Assembly (NCBI GenBank): GCA_963808165.1
Contig: CAWEET010000017.1
Location: 6,968-70,967 of the forward strand
Length of the DNA stretch: 64,000 nt
Direction: 5' to 3'
DNA from: Thiosocius sp963808165
GTDB taxonomy: Bacteria; Pseudomonadota; Gammaproteobacteria; Chromatiales; Chromatiaceae
Shown piece by piece: positions 33,485 through 41,089 of the stretch. Both the position numbers and the translations under genes were made by a program. The notes beneath the pieces are model-generated. The model saw nothing but the letters and a program-made list of their open reading frames with translations, was not told the origin of the DNA and did not search any database. How positions within the stretch are numbered: position 1 is the first letter of the stretch; each line of letters opens with the position of its first letter.

Positions 33485-35227
33485 ATGGCCAGACTCAGTC
33501 ATTACTTCGCGTTCAGGCACGACGGCGAGGGTCGTGGCTACCTCGAGGTCTTTCTGCGCGGCAACGCACTGTTGCGGATGGCAGCGACCAACAAGGGAAC
33601 CGCCTTCACCGAACGCGAGCGCCACGATCTGGGACTCGAAGGCATGCTGCCGCCACAGGTTTGCACCCTGCAGCAGCAGGTGGGGCGCCTGTACCGCGGT
33701 TTTTGTCGTCAACCCGATGACATTGCCAAGTATCAGTACCTGCGCGCTATGCAGGAGCGCTCCGAGGTGCGCTATTTCGCGATGCTGGAGCAGCATCTCG
33801 AGGAGATGATGCCGATCGTCTATACGCCCACAGTGGGCAAGGCGGTGCAGCTGTACAGCGACCTCTACCAGGCGCCACGTGGCATCACGCTGTCGTCGAA
33901 GAACATCGATCACATCGATCAGATCCTGGCGGATTACCCGCTTTATGATGTACGCATGATCGTGGCGACCGATGCATCGGCGATTCTGGGCATCGGCGAC
34001 CAGGGACACGGTGGCCTGGCGATCTGCATCGGCAAGCTGGCGCTGTACACCGCAGGCGCCGGGGTCAGCCCCTTTCATACCATGCCGGTGAACTTCGACG
34101 TCGGTACCGACCGGTGCGAATTGCTCGATGACCCGGAGTACCTCGGGGTGCACGAGCCCCGGCTCAAGGGCGACCAGTACCTGGCCCTGATCGACAAGTT
34201 CGTTGCTGCGGTGAAGCGGCGCTGGCCCAAGGCGATCATCCAGTGGGAGGACTTCGCCAAGGACGTCGCGTTCATGGTGCTGGAGCGCTACAAGGATCGG
34301 ATCGCCTCGTTCAACGATGACATCCAGGGCACCGGTGCGGTCACGCTGGCCGGGTTGATTTCGGCGTGCAGGATCAAGGGTGAAGACTTGACCGCGCAGA
34401 GGATCTGCGTGGTCGGGGCGGGCGCCGGCGGCGTCGGCGTCGCCAGGGCGATACAGGACGGCTTGGTGCACGAAGGCCTGTCGCGCGAACAGGCGCGTCG
34501 CCAGATGTTCGTGATGGATGCCACCGGCCTGGTCGTCGAAGGCGTTTCTGCGATGCCCTACCAGTTACCGGTCAGTCAGTTTGCCGCAACTTATGCCGGT
34601 TGGGACATCGCCGGTGAGACCCCTTCGCTGCTCGAGGTGATCGAGCAGGCACGGCCCACGGTCCTGCTGGGCCTGACCGGCGTCAGCGGATTGTTCAATG
34701 AACCCATCGTGCGGCGAATGCAGCGCAATGCCGAACGGCCGATCATCTTCCCGCTGTCCAATCCAACCGCGAATTGCGAGGCGATTCCCCAGGACCTGAT
34801 CGCCTGGACCGAGGGTAGGGCGATCGTCGCCACCGGCAGCCCGTTCGACGATGTGGTGCATGACGGTGAGCGCTATTCGATCGGGCAGGGCAACAACGCC
34901 TTTGTGTTTCCGGGCATCGGTTTTGCCGCAATCCTGGGACGCTGCTGGCGAATCAGTGATGCGATGATCATCGAGTCTGCGTTTGCGCTGGCTTACTACA
35001 GCGAACATCACTATCTGTCACGGAATTGGATCTTTCCCCCGATCAACGACCTGAAGGAGGTCAGCGTCGAGGTTGCCAGTCGGGTGCTGGAGGTGGCGCT
35101 GCGGGACGGTTCAGCGACGCGCGACGATCTGCTTGCCGACGACAGGTCGGCATTGGTCGAGTTCGTCAGGTCACGCATGTGGCAACCCGCCTACCTCCCA
35201 TACCGGCTGGCGGAGGACTCCCCTTGA
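33485..35227 (+). CDS. maeA: NAD-dependent malic enzyme (SfcA/MaeA type)
   Basis: Oxidative decarboxylation of malate to pyruvate and CO2. The 580-residue length is that of the large bacterial/eukaryotic type. The catalytic Tyr is in EEMMPIVYTPTVGKAV; FNDDIQGTGAVTLAGL carries metal-binding and substrate residues; the NAD fold is VVGAGAGGVGVARAI. It follows glcB by 17 bases, so malate from the glyoxylate shunt can be led to pyruvate and then, through PpsA, to PEP. The cofactor preference is inferred from family type. Confidence 0.93.
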   Translation: MARLSHYFAFRHDGEGRGYLEVFLRGNALLRMAATNKGTAFTERERHDLGLEGMLPPQVCTLQQQVGRLYRGFCRQPDDIAKYQYLRAMQERSEVRYFAMLEQHLEEMMPIVYTPTVGKAVQLYSDLYQAPRGITLSSKNIDHIDQILADYPLYDVRMIVATDASAILGIGDQGHGGLAICIGKLALYTAGAGVSPFHTMPVNFDVGTDRCELLDDPEYLGVHEPRLKGDQYLALIDKFVAAVKRRWPKAIIQWEDFAKDVAFMVLERYKDRIASFNDDIQGTGAVTLAGLISACRIKGEDLTAQRICVVGAGAGGVGVARAIQDGLVHEGLSREQARRQMFVMDATGLVVEGVSAMPYQLPVSQFAATYAGWDIAGETPSLLEVIEQARPTVLLGLTGVSGLFNEPIVRRMQRNAERPIIFPLSNPTANCEAIPQDLIAWTEGRAIVATGSPFDDVVHDGERYSIGQGNNAFVFPGIGFAAILGRCWRISDAMIIESAFALAYYSEHHYLSRNWIFPPINDLKEVSVEVASRVLEVALRDGSATRDDLLADDRSALVEFVRSRMWQPAYLPYRLAEDSP

Positions 35228-35320
35228 GGCCCAGGTGTCGCGCGGACTGCGGTTTCTGTGGCGGCCGCCAGGATAGGCTTTATCAATGTTCTGCATTGAG
35301 ACTGCGTGACGCGCTGCGCG

Positions 35321-35337
35321 ATATTCCGCGGGAATAT
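35321..35337 (+). other. hairpin downstream of the malic enzyme gene
   Basis: ATATTCC / GGAATAT with a GCG loop, about 95 bases beyond the stop. A TTTTT run appears only about 12 bases later, so termination here would be weak. Confidence 0.4.
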
Positions 35338-35450
35338 GTAAGTTGATGTTTTTCAAGAATAAAAAAGTTTCATTTCATGCGCTCTTGGATCCAGGACCAG
35401 CCATAGCTTGTGATTGATCGGATGCCCCGTCGGGGTTAGTTTTACACAAT

Positions 35451-35465
35451 TGTTGCAACGCAACA
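35451..35465. promoter_or_regulatory. TGTTGC-GCAACA dyad upstream of aceA
   Basis: A perfect 6-base inverted repeat with a 3-base spacer (TGTTGCAACGCAACA), about 85 bases before aceA. The left half extends to TTGTTGCA, matching candidate PhaR operator 1 before phaE. It may be a binding site for PhaR or another acetate/PHA regulator. The surrounding 35228-35550 gap holds no gene. Confidence 0.5.
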
Positions 35466-35550
35466 TATGCGGCCGGTGGTGGAGGCAGGTTCGCCATCCC
35501 AACCGCCGCCAACCAGACACAACAAACGGCATAGACGGGAGAGTTAGACC

Positions 35551-36858
35551 ATGACCCGAGAAGAACAGATCAAGGCCCTCGAGAAAGATTGGGCCGAGAA
35601 TCCGCGCTGGCTTGACGTTACGCGCGGATACAGCGCAGCCGACGTCGTGCGCCTGCGCGGCTCCATCCAGCCAGAACACACCTTGGCCAAGCGCGGCGCT
35701 GAAAAGCTCTGGCAGCTGGTGCGGGGCGGTGCCAAGAAGGGCTACGTCAACAGCATGGGCGCGTTGACTGGCGGCCAGGCGGTGCAGCAGGCAAAGGCCG
35801 GGATCGAGGCCATCTATCTGTCGGGTTGGCAGGTCGCAGCCGATGGCAACACTTCGGAAACCATGTATCCGGACCAGTCCCTGTACGCCTACGACTCGGT
35901 GCCGGCCATGGTCCGGCGCATCAACAACGCCTTCAAGCGCTCCGACGAGATCCAGTGGTCGCGTGCGATCGAGCCCGGTGATGAGGGCTATACCGATTAT
36001 TTCCTGCCGATCGTCGCAGACGCCGAGGCCGGCTTTGGTGGGGTGCTGAATGCCTTCGAGCTGATGAAGAACATGATCACCAACGGCGCCTCCGGTGTGC
36101 ATTTCGAAGACCAGCTGGCTGCGGTGAAGAAATGTGGACACATGGGTGGCAAGGTGCTTGTCCCCACTCAGGAAGCCGTCGAAAAGCTGGTGGCTGCGCG
36201 TCTGGCGTCTGACGTGATGGGCGTGCCGACGCTGGTACTTGCGCGTACCGATTCGGAGGCAGCCAACCTGCTGACCAACGATTTCGATCCGAATGACAAG
36301 CCATTCCTGACCGGCGAACGCACCGCGGAGGGCTTCTACCAGGTGAAAAACGGTCTGGAACAGGCGATCAGTCGCGGCCTGGCCTATGCGCCCTATGCCG
36401 ATCTGGTCTGGTGCGAGACCGGCACTCCCGATCTGGGCTTTGCGCGTGAGTTCGCCGAGGCCATGCTGGCGGAGAATCCCAACAAGCTGCTGGCCTACAA
36501 CTGTTCGCCGTCGTTCAACTGGAAGAAGAACCTGGATGACGTGACCATCGCGAAGTTCCAGGATGAGCTCTCGGCCATGGGCTACAAGTATCAGTTCATC
36601 ACCCTCGCAGGTATTCACAACATGTGGTTCAACATGTTCGATCTGGCCTACGACTATGCGCGTGGAGAGGGAATGAAGCACTACGTCGAAAAGGTCCAGG
36701 AGCCCGAGTTCGCGGCGCGTGACAGGGGCTATACCTTCGTCTCGCATCAGCAGGAAGTCGGTGCCGGCTATTTCGATGATGTCACCACGACCATCCAGGG
36801 CGGCACCTCTTCGGTAACCGCGCTGAGCGGTTCGACCGAGGAAGAACAGTTCGGCTGA
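35551..36858 (+). CDS. aceA: isocitrate lyase
   Basis: Splits isocitrate to succinate and glyoxylate, the first glyoxylate-shunt step. The 435 residues match E. coli AceA (434). Catalytic signature KKCGHMGGKVLVPTQEA is present, together with WQVAADGN, YADLVWCET and NCSPSFNWKKN. It is preceded by a GGAGAG-like site (gggagagttagacc before the ATG) and followed by aceK, which controls the competing isocitrate dehydrogenase. Confidence 0.98.
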   Translation: MTREEQIKALEKDWAENPRWLDVTRGYSAADVVRLRGSIQPEHTLAKRGAEKLWQLVRGGAKKGYVNSMGALTGGQAVQQAKAGIEAIYLSGWQVAADGNTSETMYPDQSLYAYDSVPAMVRRINNAFKRSDEIQWSRAIEPGDEGYTDYFLPIVADAEAGFGGVLNAFELMKNMITNGASGVHFEDQLAAVKKCGHMGGKVLVPTQEAVEKLVAARLASDVMGVPTLVLARTDSEAANLLTNDFDPNDKPFLTGERTAEGFYQVKNGLEQAISRGLAYAPYADLVWCETGTPDLGFAREFAEAMLAENPNKLLAYNCSPSFNWKKNLDDVTIAKFQDELSAMGYKYQFITLAGIHNMWFNMFDLAYDYARGEGMKHYVEKVQEPEFAARDRGYTFVSHQQEVGAGYFDDVTTTIQGGTSSVTALSGSTEEEQFG

Positions 36859-36953
36859 GCCTAACCCCGGGCCCGGTCTAGCGTGCGGGGCTGTCTGGCC
36901 CCGGCCGGAACGGGCCCATCTCTGTTTGTGCCGCATAGTCCCGGTGGGTTTCA

Positions 36954-38804
36954 GTGTCGACGTCGATGATCGTATCGGAAAAAGAGCTCGGTTCAGGTGA
37001 CGGGGATGGCCTTCGTCGTCAACAGGCGGCATCATTGGCAGCCCGGACCGTCGAATCTGACCGCATGACCGAACTGAATGCACGACGTATTGCTCAGACC
37101 ATCCTCGACGGTTTCAACCGGCACTACCGGATATTCCTGGAGATCACCGCGGTAGCGCGCGAGCGTTTCGAGTCCTGTGACTGGCCGGCCCAGCGCCAGG
37201 CGGCCAGTGACCGGATCAATCTTTACACCCAGCGGGTCAGCGAGGCGACTGACCGTCTGAGCACTGAGTTCGGTCTCAAAGACGAGGTCGACGAGGAACT
37301 GTGGCGTGAAGTGAAGTTGCGCTACATTGGCCTGCTTTATGAGCACAAGCAGCCGGAGTTGGCGGAGACCTTCTACAATTCCGTTTTCACCTATCTGTTC
37401 CATCGTCGTTATTACAACAACGACAACATCTTCGTCCGGCCGGGACTGTCGACCGAGTACCTTGACGACGACGACCCGGTCTACGACAGCTACTACCCCA
37501 CCAGCGCCGGCCTGACCGACACGGTAAGGTCTATCCTGCAGGCGTTTCCCAGCAGCCTGCCGTTCGAGAATCTGCGGCGGGATGTTCGGCGTCTGGTGCG
37601 TCACGTCAAGATGACGCGCATGCCGGAACTGGAGTTGCGGCGGCACTTCCACCTGCAGGTGTTGCGTGCACCCTTCTACCGAAACAAGGCCGCGTATATC
37701 GTCGGTCGGGCGGTCAACGGACCGGAAGTGATGCCGTTCGTGATCCCGGTGCTGAACAATGAACGGGGCGGCGTGTACGTCGACACGCTGCTGATGGACG
37801 GCGATGACATCGCCAACCTGTTCAGCTTCGCCCGCGCCTATTTCATGGTCGAGACGAACACGCCGGCAGCGGTCGTGCATTTCCTCAATCGTATGCTGCC
37901 GACGAAGATAAAATCCGATCTGTACACGTCGATCGGCCTGCAAAAGCAGGGCAAGAGCGAGTTCTATCGCGATTTTCTGCACCATCTGGCGCATTCCACC
38001 GACCAGCTGGAGATCGCCCCCGGGGTCAAGGGCATGGTGATGACGGTATTTACGATGCCGTCCTATCCTTATGTCTTCAAGGTCATCAATGATTATTTCC
38101 CGCCACCCAAGGAAGTGGACCGCGCGACGGTCAAGCGCAAGTACCAGATCGTCAAGATGCATGACAGGGTGGGGCGTATGGCAGATACGCTCGAGTATTC
38201 GCATGCGGCGTTTCCGACCAGCCGCATCACGGATGAATTGATGGCGGAGCTGAAAGCGAAGTGCGGGAGCAGCCTGGCGATCGAGGGCGACAAGGTCATC
38301 GTGCGCCACCTGTACATCGAGCGACGGCTCGATCCGCTCAACCTTTACTTCCAGCATGCTTCGGAGGACCAGAAAGAGAATGCAGTGATCGGATTTGGCA
38401 ACGCCCTGAAGGAGATGGCGGCGGCCAACATCTTTGCCGGTGATCTGCTGTACAAGAATTTCGGTGTCACGCGGCATGGGCGGGTCATCTTCTACGACTA
38501 TGACGAGATCGAGTTCATGACCGAAATGAACTTCCGGCATATCCCGGAACCGCGCACGCCGGAAGATGAGATGGCGGCCGAGCCCTGGTACTCGGTGGCG
38601 CCGAACGACGTGTTTCCCGAGGAATTCGCCAGCTTCCTGCTCATCGATCCACAGTTGCGCAAACCCTTCATGCAGCATCACCGGGATCTGCTGGACGCCG
38701 ATCATTGGAAAAGTATTCAGCAGGACATTCGTGAAGGGCGTCAGCGTGACGTGTTTCCCTATTCGGTGACCAAACGGTTTCGTTATATCTATGGCGAGGA
38801 ATGA
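36954..38804 (+). CDS. aceK: isocitrate dehydrogenase kinase/phosphatase
   Basis: Bifunctional enzyme that phosphorylates and dephosphorylates isocitrate dehydrogenase, directing isocitrate to the glyoxylate shunt. It has the AceK regulatory half (TILDGFNRHYRIFLEITAVARERFE) and the kinase half with VIPVLNNERGGVYVDTLLMD, the ATP-loop region FTMPSYPYVFKVINDYF and YKNFGVTRHGRVIFYDYDEI (catalytic/metal Asp). The start is uncertain: GTG 36954, ATG 36966 or ATG 37065; the last would give the shorter N-terminus seen in relatives. The stop overlaps or abuts the rraA start. Confidence 0.96.
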   Translation: MSTSMIVSEKELGSGDGDGLRRQQAASLAARTVESDRMTELNARRIAQTILDGFNRHYRIFLEITAVARERFESCDWPAQRQAASDRINLYTQRVSEATDRLSTEFGLKDEVDEELWREVKLRYIGLLYEHKQPELAETFYNSVFTYLFHRRYYNNDNIFVRPGLSTEYLDDDDPVYDSYYPTSAGLTDTVRSILQAFPSSLPFENLRRDVRRLVRHVKMTRMPELELRRHFHLQVLRAPFYRNKAAYIVGRAVNGPEVMPFVIPVLNNERGGVYVDTLLMDGDDIANLFSFARAYFMVETNTPAAVVHFLNRMLPTKIKSDLYTSIGLQKQGKSEFYRDFLHHLAHSTDQLEIAPGVKGMVMTVFTMPSYPYVFKVINDYFPPPKEVDRATVKRKYQIVKMHDRVGRMADTLEYSHAAFPTSRITDELMAELKAKCGSSLAIEGDKVIVRHLYIERRLDPLNLYFQHASEDQKENAVIGFGNALKEMAAANIFAGDLLYKNFGVTRHGRVIFYDYDEIEFMTEMNFRHIPEPRTPEDEMAAEPWYSVAPNDVFPEEFASFLLIDPQLRKPFMQHHRDLLDADHWKSIQQDIREGRQRDVFPYSVTKRFRYIYGEE

Positions 38805-38812
38805 GAACGGCC

Positions 38813-39292
38813 ATGACTTTCAAGACGGCGGACCTGTGCGACGAGCATGAGGCAAAGGTACAAATCTGCGAGCCCGGCTTCTCAAGTTTCGGTGGACGGG
38901 CCCGCTTTTCAGGTCAGATATCGACAATCAAGTGTTTCGAAGACAATTCGCTGGTCAGAGAGGCGGTAGCCGAAGCGGGCGATGGACACGTCCTCGTGGT
39001 CGATGCCAGCGGTTCCCTGCGCTGTGCGATGCTCGGTGACCTGTTGGCTGCGAAAGCGGTCGCCAATGGCTGGTCCGGCGTGCTGATGAACGGCCTCATT
39101 CGGGATTCTGTCGACATTGCGCAGATGGATCTCGGGGTGCAGGCGCTGGGTACGCACCCGCTTAAGAGCGTAAAGAAGGGCGTTGGCGAGCGAGATATCA
39201 CCGTGCGGTTTGCCGGTGTGAGGTTCGTCCCGGGCGAATACCTCTATGCAGACGAGGATGGCATCATTTGCAGCGCCGTTGCGCTGTTGTAA
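38813..39292 (+). CDS. rraA: ribonuclease E inhibitor RraA
   Basis: A 159-residue RraA trimer subunit that binds RNase E and modulates mRNA decay in enterobacteria. It begins MTFKTADLCD and contains FSSFGGRARFSGQI, LVVDASGSLRCAMLGDLLA, GVLMNGLIRDS and PGEYLYADEDGII. An alternative ATG at 38801 overlaps the aceK stop as ATGA. Some members of the fold are 4-hydroxy-4-methyl-2-oxoglutarate aldolases, but the N-terminus matches RraA proper. Confidence 0.92.
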   Translation: MTFKTADLCDEHEAKVQICEPGFSSFGGRARFSGQISTIKCFEDNSLVREAVAEAGDGHVLVVDASGSLRCAMLGDLLAAKAVANGWSGVLMNGLIRDSVDIAQMDLGVQALGTHPLKSVKKGVGERDITVRFAGVRFVPGEYLYADEDGIICSAVALL

Positions 39293-39429
39293 GGCCGTAT
39301 CGGGTCGCGCCATATCATTGGCCGTGGCGTGCGCCCGGCATCGAAGCGATACACTATCCATCTTGTCCCGCGGACAGTATGGTCGAAGACGCCGGGGCGC
39401 AGATCACAGCAATGCGAGGGTTCCGAGAG

Positions 39430-40269
39430 ATGAACAAGCCGGATGCAACGATCGAAGCTCCGATTGTCGCGCGAGTGGTACACAGATCGGTACTGTTCGA
39501 TGAGCCCGGCCAGCGTCCGGTCATCAAGCTGATGCTGAACCTTGCGTCGCAGGGCCGGCCGTTTGCGCCCGGCTCCGACATTGGATTCACAGCGCCGGAC
39601 TTCGGCGGCGACGGCCTTCAGCGCGGGTTGCGCCGCTACACGATCGAGTCAGTCGGCGAGGTTCCGTTCGAGGACTCGATCGACATCACTCTCTTCGTCC
39701 GCGATCACGACCACGCTCGTGGCGCGGGTGTTGCGCACTTCCTCAGCGGCCTGTCGCAGGGCGACGACGTCGCGCTTTATGGGCCTTTCCCCTATCCCTT
39801 CTATCCACCGATGGGATCGCGCAGCAACATGGTGCTGATCGGTGCTGGCTGCGGTATGGTCCCTTTCCGCTGGCTGGCGCATAAGGTGCAGGCAAGGCGG
39901 CTCGACTGGATGGGCAAGGTGCTGATGCTCGAGGGCGCCGAAACCGGCCTGGAACACCTGTACATGAATGAGCCGGGCATCAACCAGGATCAGTATTTCG
40001 ACAATGCCACCTTCCGTGCCTTCGAAGCGCTGAAGACCCGCTATTCGGCAATGGCGGTGGACAGTAGCGAGAGTACCACCGCCCATGTGGAGGCCCTGTG
40101 GCGGCTGCTTGGGCAGGGCAGCGTATTCGTCTATCTGGCCGGTTACCGGGCAGTCGCCGAGGCGATGGATCAGGCGATGTCGAGGCATCTGCGCCTTGCC
40201 GGACGTTGGCAGGAGGCCAAGTCCGCGTTGGTGCGCGACGGTCACTGGCTGGAGTACCTCTATGACTGA
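39430..40269 (+). CDS. ferredoxin-NADP reductase-like flavoprotein
   Basis: A 279-residue protein from ATG 39430 with an FNR-type FAD-binding barrel (GLRRYTIESVGEVP, with RRYT standing for the RxYS flavin motif). It also has a GDDVALYGPFPYPF segment and an NAD(P)-binding half beginning NMVLIGAGCGMVPFRWLAHK, ending in FVYLAGYRAVAEAMDQAM. It should move electrons between NAD(P)H and a carrier such as ferredoxin. It overlaps ppsR by 8 bases and so is coexpressed with ppsR and perhaps ppsA. The partner is unknown. Confidence 0.82.
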   Translation: MNKPDATIEAPIVARVVHRSVLFDEPGQRPVIKLMLNLASQGRPFAPGSDIGFTAPDFGGDGLQRGLRRYTIESVGEVPFEDSIDITLFVRDHDHARGAGVAHFLSGLSQGDDVALYGPFPYPFYPPMGSRSNMVLIGAGCGMVPFRWLAHKVQARRLDWMGKVLMLEGAETGLEHLYMNEPGINQDQYFDNATFRAFEALKTRYSAMAVDSSESTTAHVEALWRLLGQGSVFVYLAGYRAVAEAMDQAMSRHLRLAGRWQEAKSALVRDGHWLEYLYD

Positions 40270-41071
40270 GGGCGTGAGTCGGTCGGTCTACTTCGTATCG
40301 GAGAGCACCGGCATCACCGCCGAGGCCTATGGGCATACCCTGCTGTCGCAGTTCGGCGATGCACGATTCATCATCCGCTATACACCATTCATCAACACGC
40401 GCGAGAAGGCCCAGGCGCTGGTGAACGAGTTGGCCCATCGCGCAGAGTCAGAGGGCAGAAAGCCGATCGTGTTCGCGACCATGGCCGACGAAGAGATCAA
40501 CGCGATCCTCAAGTACGGCGAGTGCCACTATTTCGAGCTGTTCGATCGTTTCATGGCGGATCTGGCCGAAGCGACCGGCATGCAACCGACGCGAAAGTCA
40601 GGCGTCAGCCACGGCCTGGTCAATCCGGAGAACTACGAGGCGCGTATCGAGACGATCAACTACGCGCTGAACAACGACGACGGCATGCGGCTGAACAAGT
40701 TCGATCAGGCTGACATCATCCTGATCGGGGTATCGCGATCGGGCAAGACACCGACCTGCCTTTACCTGGCGCTGCATTTCGGGATGCGAGCGGCGAACTA
40801 CCCGATTACCGAGGAAGACTTCGAGAGGGGAGATCTTCCGGAAGAACTGCTGGCGCACAGGAAAAAGATCTTTGCGCTGACCATCGATCCAGAGCGCCTC
40901 GCGGCGATACGCGAGCTGCGCCGCCCAAACAGCGACTATGCCTCCATGCGTCGTTGCTATAAGGAGGTGCAGATGGCGCAGGACATGTTCCATCGCTATG
41001 GCATGATGGTTTTGGATTCAACGACGCACTCGATAGAAGAATTGGCGTCACTGATCAAGAAAAGCCTGTAA
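40262..41071 (+). CDS. ppsR: PEP synthase regulatory protein (kinase/pyrophosphorylase)
   Basis: DUF299-family bifunctional regulator, 269 residues. It inactivates PEP synthase by ADP-dependent phosphorylation of a threonine and reactivates it by phosphorolysis. Motifs include YFVSESTGITAEAYGHTLLSQF at the N-terminus, the P-loop-like GVSRSGKTPTCLYLA (about residue 155) and DSTTHSIEELASLI at the end. It lies 18 bases upstream of its target ppsA. Confidence 0.95.
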   Translation: MTEGVSRSVYFVSESTGITAEAYGHTLLSQFGDARFIIRYTPFINTREKAQALVNELAHRAESEGRKPIVFATMADEEINAILKYGECHYFELFDRFMADLAEATGMQPTRKSGVSHGLVNPENYEARIETINYALNNDDGMRLNKFDQADIILIGVSRSGKTPTCLYLALHFGMRAANYPITEEDFERGDLPEELLAHRKKIFALTIDPERLAAIRELRRPNSDYASMRRCYKEVQMAQDMFHRYGMMVLDSTTHSIEELASLIKKSL

Positions 41072-41089
41072 CGAGGCAGAGGGATACCA

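Noticed and set aside
35551..37083. Long reverse-strand frame opposite aceA
   Set aside because: Shadow of the aceA codon pattern with no homology.
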